From NCBI RefSeq assembly GCF_049354825.1, contig NZ_CP186480.1, positions 1,674,001-1,738,000 of the forward strand: DNA of 64,000 nucleotides, read 5' to 3'. The stretch is from Novosphingobium sp049354825 (GTDB lineage: Bacteria > Pseudomonadota > Alphaproteobacteria > Sphingomonadales > Sphingomonadaceae). Both the position numbers and the translations under genes were made by a program. Of the stretch, positions 43,501 through 51,475 are shown one piece after another (the stretch's first letter is position 1; every line of letters starts with the position of its first letter). The notes under the pieces are model-generated. The model did no database searches and was not told the origin of the DNA. It was given only the letters and a program-made list of their open reading frames with translations.

Positions 43501-44337
43501 TCAGGGCGCGGCGGCAATGGCCTGCAGCGCGGTGGTAAGGCTGGGCGTTTCCGGGTCCCACGAATGGCGCGGACCCAGCGTCAGCCCCCCGTCGATCACC
43601 AGCGAGGCCCCGGTGACGAAGCCGGCATCGCCGCTGGCAAGAAAGGCGACCGCGCGCGCGACATCCTCGGGCTCGCCCCCGCGAGCGACTGGCTGCGCGC
43701 CCTGGGCTGCCCCGGCGATGAGCGCGCGGGCGCTATCCAGCCGGTTTGCCGGGATGTCGGATCCGGCGGTGAAGATGCCGGTCTGGATGAAGCCCGGCTG
43801 GACCGCGTTGACGCGGATGCCGTGGCGGGCAAGGTCGGTGGCCGCGCAGCGCGTCAGCTGCAAGACCCCGGCCTTGGCGACGGCATAGGCGGTCGGCGCA
43901 TAACCTGGCCCGATCGCTGCGACCGAGCTGGTGTTGACGATGGCGGGGGCCGGCCGCCCGATCATGTGCGGCACGGCATGGCGGATGCCCAGCGCGACCG
44001 AGCGCAACAGCAGCGCCATCGTCGCATCCCAGTCCTCGGCCTCGATCTCGTCGATACGGCCGCGCGCGCCGCCGGCGCCAGCGTTGTTGAAGACCACGTC
44101 GATCCCGCCGCTCTCGGCGGCGGCGCCGTCCATCAGGGCGGCGATATCGGCCGGGCGGGTCACGTCGCAGCGGCGAAAGCGGATTGCCGTGTGTTCGCCG
44201 GCGATGGCGGCGCCGCCCGCTTCATCGATATCGGCAGCATAGACGGTGCCGCCTTCGGCCGCGAACAGCCGCGCGGCGGCCCGTCCGATGCCCGAGGCTG
44301 CCCCGGTGACGACGATTGTCCGGCCCGAGAATCGCAT
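43501..44337 (-). CDS. Short-chain dehydrogenase/reductase
   Basis: A 278-residue classical SDR: TGAASGIGRAAARL coenzyme loop, NNAGAGG, catalytic Ser (NTSSVAAIG), and YAVAKAG with Tyr and Lys, then VNAVQPGFIQTGIF. The ATG at 44337 follows GAGGAG. It is the first gene of the minus-strand operon, divergent from two acyl-CoA dehydrogenase genes, and probably oxidises a hydroxyacyl or ring alcohol group. Confidence 0.92.
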   Translation of the reverse strand: MRFSGRTIVVTGAASGIGRAAARLFAAEGGTVYAADIDEAGGAAIAGEHTAIRFRRCDVTRPADIAALMDGAAAESGGIDVVFNNAGAGGARGRIDEIEAEDWDATMALLLRSVALGIRHAVPHMIGRPAPAIVNTSSVAAIGPGYAPTAYAVAKAGVLQLTRCAATDLARHGIRVNAVQPGFIQTGIFTAGSDIPANRLDSARALIAGAAQGAQPVARGGEPEDVARAVAFLASGDAGFVTGASLVIDGGLTLGPRHSWDPETPSLTTALQAIAAAP

Positions 44338-44500
44338 CCAGTCCACTCCTCTTCCCGCGCGCATGGTAGGCCGCCATGGCGCGCGGTCAACGCCGCTCGC
44401 ATTGACGCTACGGCATCCCCAATATTCCAAAACCACGCAAATGTGCGCTTGCACGCCCGTACCGTATCGACTTAACCTGATGCAGGAGAGGAGCCGAGAC

Positions 44501-45661
44501 ATGTCGGATACCGAAGCGTTCCGCCAGGAAGCACGCGCCTGGCTAGAAGCCAACTGCCCGCCCGAAATGCGCCAACCCGTTCGCGATGAACGCGACGTCT
44601 GCTGGGGCGGACGCAACTTTACGTTTTCCTCCCCGGCGCAAAAGGCCTGGCTCGAAGCTTGCGTCGCCAAGGGCTACACCGTTCCCGATTGGCCCAAGCC
44701 TTATGGCGGTGCCGGCCTGTCCCCGGCCGAGGCCAAGATCCTGCGCGAGGAAATGGCCCGCATCGGTGCGCGTCCGCCGCTGTCCAGCTTCGGCATCTGG
44801 ATGCTTGGCCCGGCGCTGCTCAAGTTTGGGACGGAGGCACAGAAGGTCCACTACCTGGGGCAGATCGCCCGCGGAGAAATCCGCTGGTGCCAGGGCTATT
44901 CCGAGCCCGGATCGGGCAGCGACCTGGTTTCGTTGCAGACCTTTGGTGAGGACAAGGGCGATCACTGGGTCGTCAACGGCCAGAAGGTCTGGACCAGCTA
45001 TGCCGACAAGGCCGACTGGATCTTCTGCCTGGTCCGCACCGACAAGGCGAACAAGTACCAGGGCATCTCGTTTCTGCTGTTCGACATGGCAAGCCCGGGG
45101 GTCTCGACCAAGCCCATCCTGCTGATCAGCGGCAACTCCCCGTTCTGCGAAACCTTCTTCGACAACGTTTCGGTCCCCAAGGACCAGATCGTGGGCGAGG
45201 TGAACCGCGGCTGGGACGTTGCCAAGTACCTGCTAGGTCATGAGCGCGAGATGATCTCGGGTGCGGGCGGAGCCGATCGGACCTCCGCGATCGGTGCGAC
45301 GCTGGCTCGCAACGCGCTGCTCGACCCGGTCCTGCGCGCCGAACTGGCGCAGTTCGATGTCGATGCGCTGGCCTATTCGGCGATGGCCGAGAAATTCCTC
45401 GACGAAGCGAAGATCGGCAAGGCGCACCCCGCCCAGCCCAACATGATGAAATACGCCGGGACCGAACTGAACAAGCGCCGTCACGAGCTGATTATGGCGG
45501 CCGGCGGCAGCGCCGCGCTGGAATGGGACAGCGAGGCGTCGGGGGGCGGATCGAAGCCGCGATCGTGGCTGCGGACAAAGGCCAATTCGATCGAGGGCGG
45601 CACCAGCGAGGTGATGCTCAATGTCATCGCCAAACGTATCCTCGACCTGCCGGGAGCCTGA
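44501..45661 (+). CDS. Acyl-CoA dehydrogenase (first of a tandem pair)
   Basis: A 386-residue acyl-CoA dehydrogenase with the FAD stretch GYSEPGSGSDLVSLQT, VNGQKVWTSYADKADW, and the C-terminal IEGGTSEVMLNVIAKRILDLP. The ATG at 44501 follows GGAGAGGAG. The next gene encodes a second dehydrogenase 2 bases later, a layout seen in heteromeric acyl-CoA dehydrogenases that act on steroid or isoprenoid side chains; the substrate here is unknown. Confidence 0.92.
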   Translation: MSDTEAFRQEARAWLEANCPPEMRQPVRDERDVCWGGRNFTFSSPAQKAWLEACVAKGYTVPDWPKPYGGAGLSPAEAKILREEMARIGARPPLSSFGIWMLGPALLKFGTEAQKVHYLGQIARGEIRWCQGYSEPGSGSDLVSLQTFGEDKGDHWVVNGQKVWTSYADKADWIFCLVRTDKANKYQGISFLLFDMASPGVSTKPILLISGNSPFCETFFDNVSVPKDQIVGEVNRGWDVAKYLLGHEREMISGAGGADRTSAIGATLARNALLDPVLRAELAQFDVDALAYSAMAEKFLDEAKIGKAHPAQPNMMKYAGTELNKRRHELIMAAGGSAALEWDSEASGGGSKPRSWLRTKANSIEGGTSEVMLNVIAKRILDLPGA

Positions 45662-45663
45662 CC

Positions 45664-46815
45664 GTGCCGCTTTATCACACCGAAGACCAGGCCATGCTGG
45701 CCGATACCGCCGCCCCTTTCATGGCCGAGGAAGGCGCTATCGCCAAACAGCTGCGCCACTGGCGCGACACGCAGTGCAAGGACGGCTTCGGGCACGACTT
45801 GTGGAAGCAGTTCGCCGAGATGGGCTTCACCGGCATGCTCGTGAGCGAGGCCGACGGCGGGCTGGGCATGGGCCATGTCGAGGCGGGGATCGTACTCGAG
45901 GAAATCGGCCGCAACCTGACTCCCTCGCCGTTCCTGACCAGTTCGGTCATGGCGGCAACCGCGCTCAGCGCGGCCGGCGATGACTTGCGAGCACGCTGGT
46001 TGCCGGGCCTGATTGCGGGCGAGCACGTCTTTGCAGTCGCTATCGACGAGGGCCCCAAGCACCGTCCTGCCAGGATCGCCACCAGGGCGGAGCGGGCCGG
46101 CAACGGCTTTCGCCTGTCGGGCGAAAAGGCTTTCGTGGTACATGGCGGGTCCGCCGACATGCTGGTGGTCGCCGCGCGTACCGCCGGCGCGGATGACGAC
46201 GAGAACGGCATTACCCTGTTCGCGGTGCCCCGCGACGCTGCTGGCATGACGCAGGGCAATGTCCGCCTAGTCGACAGCTCGATGGCGAGCCACGTCCGGT
46301 TCGCGGACGTCGAGCTCGATGGCGGGGCCGTGATCGGCGATGTCGATGGCGGCCGCGCCGTGCTGAACCGGATCCTGGCGGCCGGGCGCGTCGGAGCGGC
46401 GGCGGAAAGCGTCGGCGTGGCGCGCGGCGCCTTCGGCATGACCACCGACTATCTCAAGCAGCGCAAGCAGTTCGGCAAGCTGATCGGTGAATTCCAGGCG
46501 CTGCAGCACCGCGCGGCGCACCTCTACTCCGAGATCGAGATCGCCCGCGCCGCCACGATCAAGGCGCAGCAGTTGCTCGATGCCCGGGACGATGCACTTT
46601 CCGACCGCGCCGAGATCATGGTCTCGGTCGCCAAGGCCAAGGCCGGCAAGGCGGCCGGGCTCGCGGTCAAGGAAGGTGTCCAGATGCACGGCGGCATCGG
46701 CATGACCGACGAATACGACATCGGTTTCTACATGAAGCGCGACCGCGCCCTGGCGGAATTCATGGGCGACCAGTACTTCCATGCCGAGCGCGTCGCCCAG
46801 CTGGGCGGATATTGA
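45664..46815 (+). CDS. Acyl-CoA dehydrogenase (second of a tandem pair)
   Basis: A 383-residue acyl-CoA dehydrogenase that starts with GTG 2 bases after the stop of its partner. It has GGLGMGHVEAGIVLEEIGRNL, the LAAGRVGAAAESVGVARGAF helix, TTDYLKQRKQFGKLIGEFQALQH and MHGGIGMTDEYDIGFYMKRD. Its middle segment is less like the FAD-gripping consensus (VHGGSADMLVV in place of Trp-Ile-Thr), which supports a heteromer with the first subunit. Confidence 0.9.
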   Translation: MPLYHTEDQAMLADTAAPFMAEEGAIAKQLRHWRDTQCKDGFGHDLWKQFAEMGFTGMLVSEADGGLGMGHVEAGIVLEEIGRNLTPSPFLTSSVMAATALSAAGDDLRARWLPGLIAGEHVFAVAIDEGPKHRPARIATRAERAGNGFRLSGEKAFVVHGGSADMLVVAARTAGADDDENGITLFAVPRDAAGMTQGNVRLVDSSMASHVRFADVELDGGAVIGDVDGGRAVLNRILAAGRVGAAAESVGVARGAFGMTTDYLKQRKQFGKLIGEFQALQHRAAHLYSEIEIARAATIKAQQLLDARDDALSDRAEIMVSVAKAKAGKAAGLAVKEGVQMHGGIGMTDEYDIGFYMKRDRALAEFMGDQYFHAERVAQLGGY

Positions 46816-46829
46816 AGGAGATGGCAGCG

Positions 46830-47627
46830 ATGACGCTCGAGGAGATGTTCGGCCTGTCGGGCCGGGTCGCGCTGGTTACCGGCGGCAGCCGCGGAATTGG
46901 CCGCATGATCGTCGAAGGCTTCCTCGCCGCCGGGATCGACCGGGTCTACATCACCGCGCGCAAGAGCCACGAGATCGCGGCGACCTGCGCCGAACTGGGC
47001 GATCGAGTGATCGGCATCCAGGGCGACATTTCCACGCTGGACGGGATCGACGCTCTGGTCACCGAACTGACCGCGCGCGAAGGCAGGCTCGATATTCTGG
47101 TCAACAATGCCGGAGTGGCGTGGGGCGCCGATTACCTCGACTTTCCGGAGGCGGGCTGGGACAAGGTCATGGCGCTCAACGTCAAGACGCCGTTCTTCCT
47201 TACCCAGAAGCTGCACGGCCTGCTGACGGCGGGGGCAACGGCCGAGCGCCCCGCCAAGGTCATCATGATCACCTCGATCGACGGCCAGCGGGTCAATCCG
47301 TGGGAGACCTACAGCTACCAGGCATCGAAGGCGGCACTGATCCACTTGACGCGGCGGATGGCGGCACGCCTGGTCAAGGACCACGTCTATGTCACCAGCC
47401 TGGCGCCGGGCGCCTTCCCGTCGAGCATGAACAAGGCCGCGCGCGACCGTGCGGATCAGTCCGCCGCCGGCATCCCCAATGGCCGCGTGGGTGACAAGTG
47501 GGACATGGGCGGTACGGCCGTTTACTTGGCCAGCCGCGCCGGAGACTACACGATCGGCGAAACGGTCACGATCGACGGCGGCATCGTCAATGCGCTGCTA
47601 CCGACGCATTTCGCCGAACCGGGCTAG
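46830..47627 (+). CDS. Short-chain dehydrogenase/reductase
   Basis: A 265-residue SDR: ALVTGGSRGIGRMIVEGF, NNAGVAWGADYLDF, MITSIDGQRVN and YSYQASKAALIHL carry the coenzyme loop, catalytic Ser, Tyr and Lys. The ATG at 46830 is chosen because AAGGAG ends 9 bases before it; an in-frame ATG at 46821 is too close to that site. It is the third gene of the plus-strand operon with the two acyl-CoA dehydrogenases. Confidence 0.92.
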   Translation: MTLEEMFGLSGRVALVTGGSRGIGRMIVEGFLAAGIDRVYITARKSHEIAATCAELGDRVIGIQGDISTLDGIDALVTELTAREGRLDILVNNAGVAWGADYLDFPEAGWDKVMALNVKTPFFLTQKLHGLLTAGATAERPAKVIMITSIDGQRVNPWETYSYQASKAALIHLTRRMAARLVKDHVYVTSLAPGAFPSSMNKAARDRADQSAAGIPNGRVGDKWDMGGTAVYLASRAGDYTIGETVTIDGGIVNALLPTHFAEPG

Positions 47628-47628
47628 A

Positions 47629-48270
47629 TCAGGCCATCAATCCGCGGACGAAGTCGATCAGGCCGGTCTGACGCTTGCGCTTGAGGCGTTCGGCCTGGAG
47701 GATGCCGCGAACTTCCTCGAAGCAGGCGTCGATGTCGTCGTTGATGACGATGTAATCGTATTCGCCCCAGTGGCTGATTTCCGCCTTGGCGCGGGCCATA
47801 CGATCTTCGATTACGGCCTCGCTGTCCTGCGCGCGCGAAACCAGCCTGCGGTGCAGCTCCTCGATGCTGGGCGGCAGGATAAAGACCGCGGCAACGTCGG
47901 CCTTGTCCTTCTGCGCCAGCTGCTGCGTACCCTGCCAATCGATGTCGAACAGGAAGTCCTGCCCGTCTTTCAGGCCGGTGCGGATATGCGCCTTGGGGGT
48001 ACCGTAGCGGTGCCCGAAGACGTGAGCCCACTCGTAGAACTCGTCTTCGGCCACCATCCGGTCGAACTCGGCATCGGAGACGAAGTGGTAATCCCTGCCG
48101 TCGACTTCGCCGGGCCGCGGCGGGCGCGTGGTGGCGGAGATCGACAGGCCGATCTGGCTGTCCTCCTCAAGCAGCTTGCGCGCGATCGTGGTCTTGCCCG
48201 CGCCTGAGGGCGAGGACAGGATGAACATCAGCCCGCGCCGGTGCAGCGTGTCGGTTGGGGAATCGGCCAT
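47629..48270 (-). CDS. gmk: Guanylate kinase
   Basis: A 213-residue GMP kinase: Walker A in ILSSPSGAGKTTIARKLL, GMP-binding SATTRPPRPGEVDGRDYHFVS, and the FDIDWQGTQQL motif. The ATG at 48270 gives the standard length. It converts GMP to GDP and is essential. It converges on the SDR gene, with stops 1 base apart. Confidence 0.96.
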   Translation of the reverse strand: MADSPTDTLHRRGLMFILSSPSGAGKTTIARKLLEEDSQIGLSISATTRPPRPGEVDGRDYHFVSDAEFDRMVAEDEFYEWAHVFGHRYGTPKAHIRTGLKDGQDFLFDIDWQGTQQLAQKDKADVAAVFILPPSIEELHRRLVSRAQDSEAVIEDRMARAKAEISHWGEYDYIVINDDIDACFEEVRGILQAERLKRKRQTGLIDFVRGLMA

Positions 48271-48323
48271 GCGCGCTGATGGCGCAGGGTGGCCGGGCAA
48301 ATCAAGCGGCGATGCTGTCGCGA

Positions 48324-48749
48324 TCAGACCTTGGCGTCGGACGCACGGCCTTCGGCAGCCTGTTCGCTGACCTGCGCCTCGCCCGCCGCAACTTCGTCGC
48401 GGTTGGCATGGGCGCGGTCCCACAGCGTCTTGGCAAGCAGCCCGCCCCCGACGAGGATTGCACCCGGAACCGACCGGGTGGCGACGCGCGCGACGGCCGT
48501 GCCGACCAGCGTCTGTGCCATCGAGCGACCCTTGACGATGTCCTTGGCCTTCGTCTTGTCGTACTTGGCGCCCAGCACGACGGTTTCGATCGCGTGGCGA
48601 AGAAAGCGGCCGCCGCCGCGCATCGCGATATCGGCGATGACCAGATTGGTCATCGGGTTGGTCGACACGCCCGGCATCTTGCCTGCCACCTTGCCGACGG
48701 TCTTGCCGACCTTGCCGGCAGTGGCTTTGAATTTCGCACGCTTGGCCAT
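48324..48749 (-). CDS. Conserved-looking hypothetical protein
   Basis: A 141-residue protein. The N-terminus is very basic (KRAKFKATAGKVGKTVGKVAGK), the middle is helical, and a short hydrophobic stretch (VPGAILVGGGLLAKTLW) near residue 95 could be a membrane or amphipathic segment. The tail is acidic. The family is not recognised. It lies between sspB and gmk on the same strand. Confidence 0.65.
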   Translation of the reverse strand: MAKRAKFKATAGKVGKTVGKVAGKMPGVSTNPMTNLVIADIAMRGGGRFLRHAIETVVLGAKYDKTKAKDIVKGRSMAQTLVGTAVARVATRSVPGAILVGGGLLAKTLWDRAHANRDEVAAGEAQVSEQAAEGRASDAKV

Positions 48750-48795
48750 GGACCGTTCCGCTCTTGTCAGCCTTGGCCCGGACGCTCCGGGAAGG

Positions 48796-49290
48796 CTATT
48801 TCTTGCGCCCGAAATCGACCGTCACGACGTTCGAGCCGTCTTCGCTGGAAACGTCGGGGCGTCCGCCCTGTTCCGGCGAATCGTTCTGCGCATCGTCGTG
48901 CAGCTGGGGCTCATCTGGCACGTTGGCCTGGAATTGCAGCCCGAAGTCGACCGCGGGATCAACGAAGGCGGTGATCGCATCGAACGGGATCACGAGCTTT
49001 GACGGCATCTGGTTGAACGAAAGGCCGACCGTGAAGCCATCGTCGGTCACCGCCAGATCCCAAAACTTGTTCTGCAGGACGATCGTCATCTCGTCGGGGA
49101 AGCGTTCGTGCAGGTGGGCCGGGATGTCGACGCCGGGCGCGGCGGTCTTGAAGGTGATATAAAAGTGGTGCGCGCCCGGAAGCACGCCGCCACCCGCCTC
49201 GATCGCGCCGAGCACGCGGCCGACGACGGCGCGCAGCGCCTCCTGCACGATTTCATCGTAGGGGATCAGGCTGTCGGGTGTCTCGGTCAT
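48796..49290 (-). CDS. sspB: SspB-like ClpXP adaptor
   Basis: A 164-residue protein resembling the alphaproteobacterial SspB (SspB-alpha): YDEIVQEALRAVVGRVLGAI, HHFYITFKTAAPGVDIPAHL, LVIPFDAITAFVDPAVDFGL, and an acidic tail ending in a VVTVDFGRKK-type module that docks on ClpX. SspB delivers ssrA-tagged and some natural substrates to ClpXP. The ATG at 49290 is preferred over the upstream ATG at 49326. Confidence 0.88.
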   Translation of the reverse strand: MTETPDSLIPYDEIVQEALRAVVGRVLGAIEAGGGVLPGAHHFYITFKTAAPGVDIPAHLHERFPDEMTIVLQNKFWDLAVTDDGFTVGLSFNQMPSKLVIPFDAITAFVDPAVDFGLQFQANVPDEPQLHDDAQNDSPEQGGRPDVSSEDGSNVVTVDFGRKK

Positions 49291-49375
49291 CGGGTTTCCA
49301 CTGGCGTTGCCAGGCATAGCGGTCAAGCGCGGAAAAGGTTGCGCGGCCTACCGCACCGCCTGTAACGCGGCGGCC

Positions 49376-49969
49376 ATGCGCAAGGGCCGGATCGAACGAA
49401 ACACCGCGGAAACCCGCATCCTGGTCGAAGTCGATCTCGACGGGACGGGCACTTATGACCTGTCCACCGGGATCGGCTTCCTCGATCACATGATCGAGCA
49501 GTTCAGCCGCCACTCGCTGATCGACCTGACATGCCGCGTCGACGGCGACCTTCACGTCGATCAGCACCACACGACCGAGGACAGCGCCATTGCCATCGGC
49601 CAGGCGATCCTCCAGGCGCTGGGCGACAAGGGCGGGATCGGCCGTTACGGCACCGCCTATTCGCCCATGGACGAGACGCTGGCCCGCGTAGCGCTCGATA
49701 TCTCGGGCCGTCCCTGGCTGGCGTGGAACGCCGCCTTCACCCAGCCGCGCCTGGGCGAAATGGATACCGAACTGATCGAGCACTGGTTTCATTCGGTCGC
49801 GCAGGCGGCTGGCATCACTCTTCACGTCGAACTGCTTTACGGCGCCAACAACCACCACATCGCCGAGAGCATCTTCAAGGGTTTCGCCCGTGCGATGCGC
49901 ACCGCGGTGGAACTCGATCCCCGCAAGGGTGGCGCCGTGCCCAGCACCAAAGGCCAGCTGGGCGGCTGA
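49376..49969 (+). CDS. hisB: Imidazoleglycerol-phosphate dehydratase
   Basis: A 197-residue single-domain IGPD of histidine synthesis. Metal-binding motifs DHMIEQFSRHS, HHTTED, HWFHS and NNHHIAES are present in the correct order. It is divergent from sspB. Its TGA overlaps the ATG of a 22-codon ORF that leads to hisH. Confidence 0.95.
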   Translation: MRKGRIERNTAETRILVEVDLDGTGTYDLSTGIGFLDHMIEQFSRHSLIDLTCRVDGDLHVDQHHTTEDSAIAIGQAILQALGDKGGIGRYGTAYSPMDETLARVALDISGRPWLAWNAAFTQPRLGEMDTELIEHWFHSVAQAAGITLHVELLYGANNHHIAESIFKGFARAMRTAVELDPRKGGAVPSTKGQLGG

Positions 49970-50037
49970 TGTTCGTCGTGTCGCTGACCGAAACCGCGGC
50001 GCTGGAGGCCCAAAAGCTTGAGACGCCGGCGCGATGA
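49969..50037 (+). CDS. 22-residue ORF bridging hisB and hisH
   Basis: Its ATG shares a base with the hisB TGA, and its TGA overlaps the hisH ATG, so it links both genes by start-stop overlaps. The peptide starts with Met-Phe-Val-Val-Ser-Leu-Thr and is acidic in the middle. GGAG inside it (GCTGGAGGC) could also serve the hisH start. It may be a real small protein, a coupling leader or the remnant of a longer gene. Confidence 0.4.
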   Translation: MFVVSLTETAALEAQKLETPAR

Positions 50038-50651
50038 GCGTTGCGCTGATCGATTACGGGGCCGGCAACCTGCAATCCGTGCGTCATGCGCTGCTGACCG
50101 CCGGGGCCGCTTCGGTAACGGTGACCGCGGACCCTGGCGTGGTCCGTGCCGCCGATCGGATCGTGCTGCCCGGCGTCGGCGCGTTCGCCGCCTGCATGGG
50201 TGCGCTGGCGGCCATCCCCGGCATGATCGCCGCCATGGATGAGCGCGTGCGCGTGGGCGGGGCGCCGTTCCTCGGCATCTGCGTGGGAATGCAACTGCTC
50301 GCTACCCGCGGCCTCGAGCATGGCGAGACTGCTGGTCTGGACTGGATCGAAGGCGAAGTCCGCCCGGTCGAGCGCACCGATCCGGCAATCAAGGTTCCTC
50401 ACATGGGCTGGAACGATGTCGAGGTGCGGCCCCATGCCGGTGGCATACTGGTGCCCGGCGAGGCGTATTTTCTCCACTCCTATCATTTCGTCCCGAACGA
50501 CGGTCACGCCGTCGCGGCGATGACCGATCATGGCGGCGGGTTGGTTGCGGCGGTCGCCCGCGACACGGTCCTTGGCGTGCAATTCCACCCGGAAAAGAGC
50601 CAATCCTACGGCCTCGAGCTGCTGGCCCGGTTCCTCGACTGGAAGCCCTGA
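50034..50651 (+). CDS. hisH: Imidazole glycerol phosphate synthase, glutaminase subunit
   Basis: A 205-residue class I glutamine amidotransferase: LIDYGAGNLQSV, the oxyanion loop PGVGAFAACM, Cys83 (LGICVGMQLL) and the His-Glu of VQFHPEKSQ. It supplies ammonia to HisF. The hisF and hisA genes are not next to it here; an SDR and a GH130-type gene follow. Confidence 0.95.
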   Translation: MSVALIDYGAGNLQSVRHALLTAGAASVTVTADPGVVRAADRIVLPGVGAFAACMGALAAIPGMIAAMDERVRVGGAPFLGICVGMQLLATRGLEHGETAGLDWIEGEVRPVERTDPAIKVPHMGWNDVEVRPHAGGILVPGEAYFLHSYHFVPNDGHAVAAMTDHGGGLVAAVARDTVLGVQFHPEKSQSYGLELLARFLDWKP

Positions 50652-50707
50652 GGGCGCTGGAACCAATGGCTTCGTGCCTCCTTAAACGGAGACAGCAGGA
50701 GTTCCCG

Positions 50708-51475
50708 ATGGCCGAAGCCGATCCGAACCGTTCCGACGCCCACACCGCCCGCACCCCGCTGCGGGGGCGCAAGGCCGTGATCACCGGCGGCACCACCGGG
50801 ATAGGGCGCGCCATCGCCGTACTGTTGGCGAGCGAAGGGGCCGAGGTGTTCACTTGCGGGCGCGACCAGCAGCACCTGTCCGACGCGCTCGAGCGTATCG
50901 GCGAGGTCGGCAAGGGCAGCGGCATCGCGCTCGACCTGGCCGAGCCGGACGGCGTCGCCCGCTTCTTCGACGCGGCCGACACGGCCCTGGGAAGCTGGGA
51001 TATCGCCGTTGTGAACGCCGCCATTCCCGCCAGGGGCCTGACCGAGATGCGCGAGGAGGAGGTTCGCTACGCGATCGCCGCCGATTTCACAGCCTACCTG
51101 GCGAGCGCCCACCGCGCCGCCGCCACGCTCAAGGATCACGGCGACATCGTGCTGATCGGATCGATGAGCGCCCACATCCTTGGCCCGAATTCGACCGTCT
51201 ACGCCGGCATCAAGGCCGGAATTGCCGGCTTTGCCGAGGCATTTCGCAAGGAAGGCGGCAACAAGGGCATCAAGGTCAGCCTGGTCGAACCCGGCAAGAC
51301 CGGCGCCGATTTCCAGTATCCGGATATTCCCGCCGACAAGCAGCGCGAGATGATCAACGACGACAAGATGCTGCGCGCGGAGGATATCGCCGTGGGCGTC
51401 CACTACCTGCTGACCCAGCCGCGCCGTGCCGTTGTGCAACAGCTGACGATCGTGCCGCGGGTGGCGGACGAATGA
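50708..51475 (+). CDS. Short-chain dehydrogenase/reductase
   Basis: A 255-residue SDR with ITGGTTGIGRAIAVLLASEG, NAAIPARG, LIGSMSAHIL and YAGIKAGIAGFAE. The catalytic Ser, Tyr and Lys are conserved. The ATG at 50708 follows AGGAG. It overlaps the GH130-like gene at ATGA, so the two products probably act in the same process, perhaps oxidation or reduction of a sugar or sugar-linked compound. Confidence 0.9.
   Translation: MAEADPNRSDAHTARTPLRGRKAVITGGTTGIGRAIAVLLASEGAEVFTCGRDQQHLSDALERIGEVGKGSGIALDLAEPDGVARFFDAADTALGSWDIAVVNAAIPARGLTEMREEEVRYAIAADFTAYLASAHRAAATLKDHGDIVLIGSMSAHILGPNSTVYAGIKAGIAGFAEAFRKEGGNKGIKVSLVEPGKTGADFQYPDIPADKQREMINDDKMLRAEDIAVGVHYLLTQPRRAVVQQLTIVPRVADE

Noticed and set aside
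46821..46823. ATG at 46821 as start of the SDR gene
   Set aside because: The AAGGAG motif directly abuts it, leaving no spacing; the ATG at 46830 is correctly placed.
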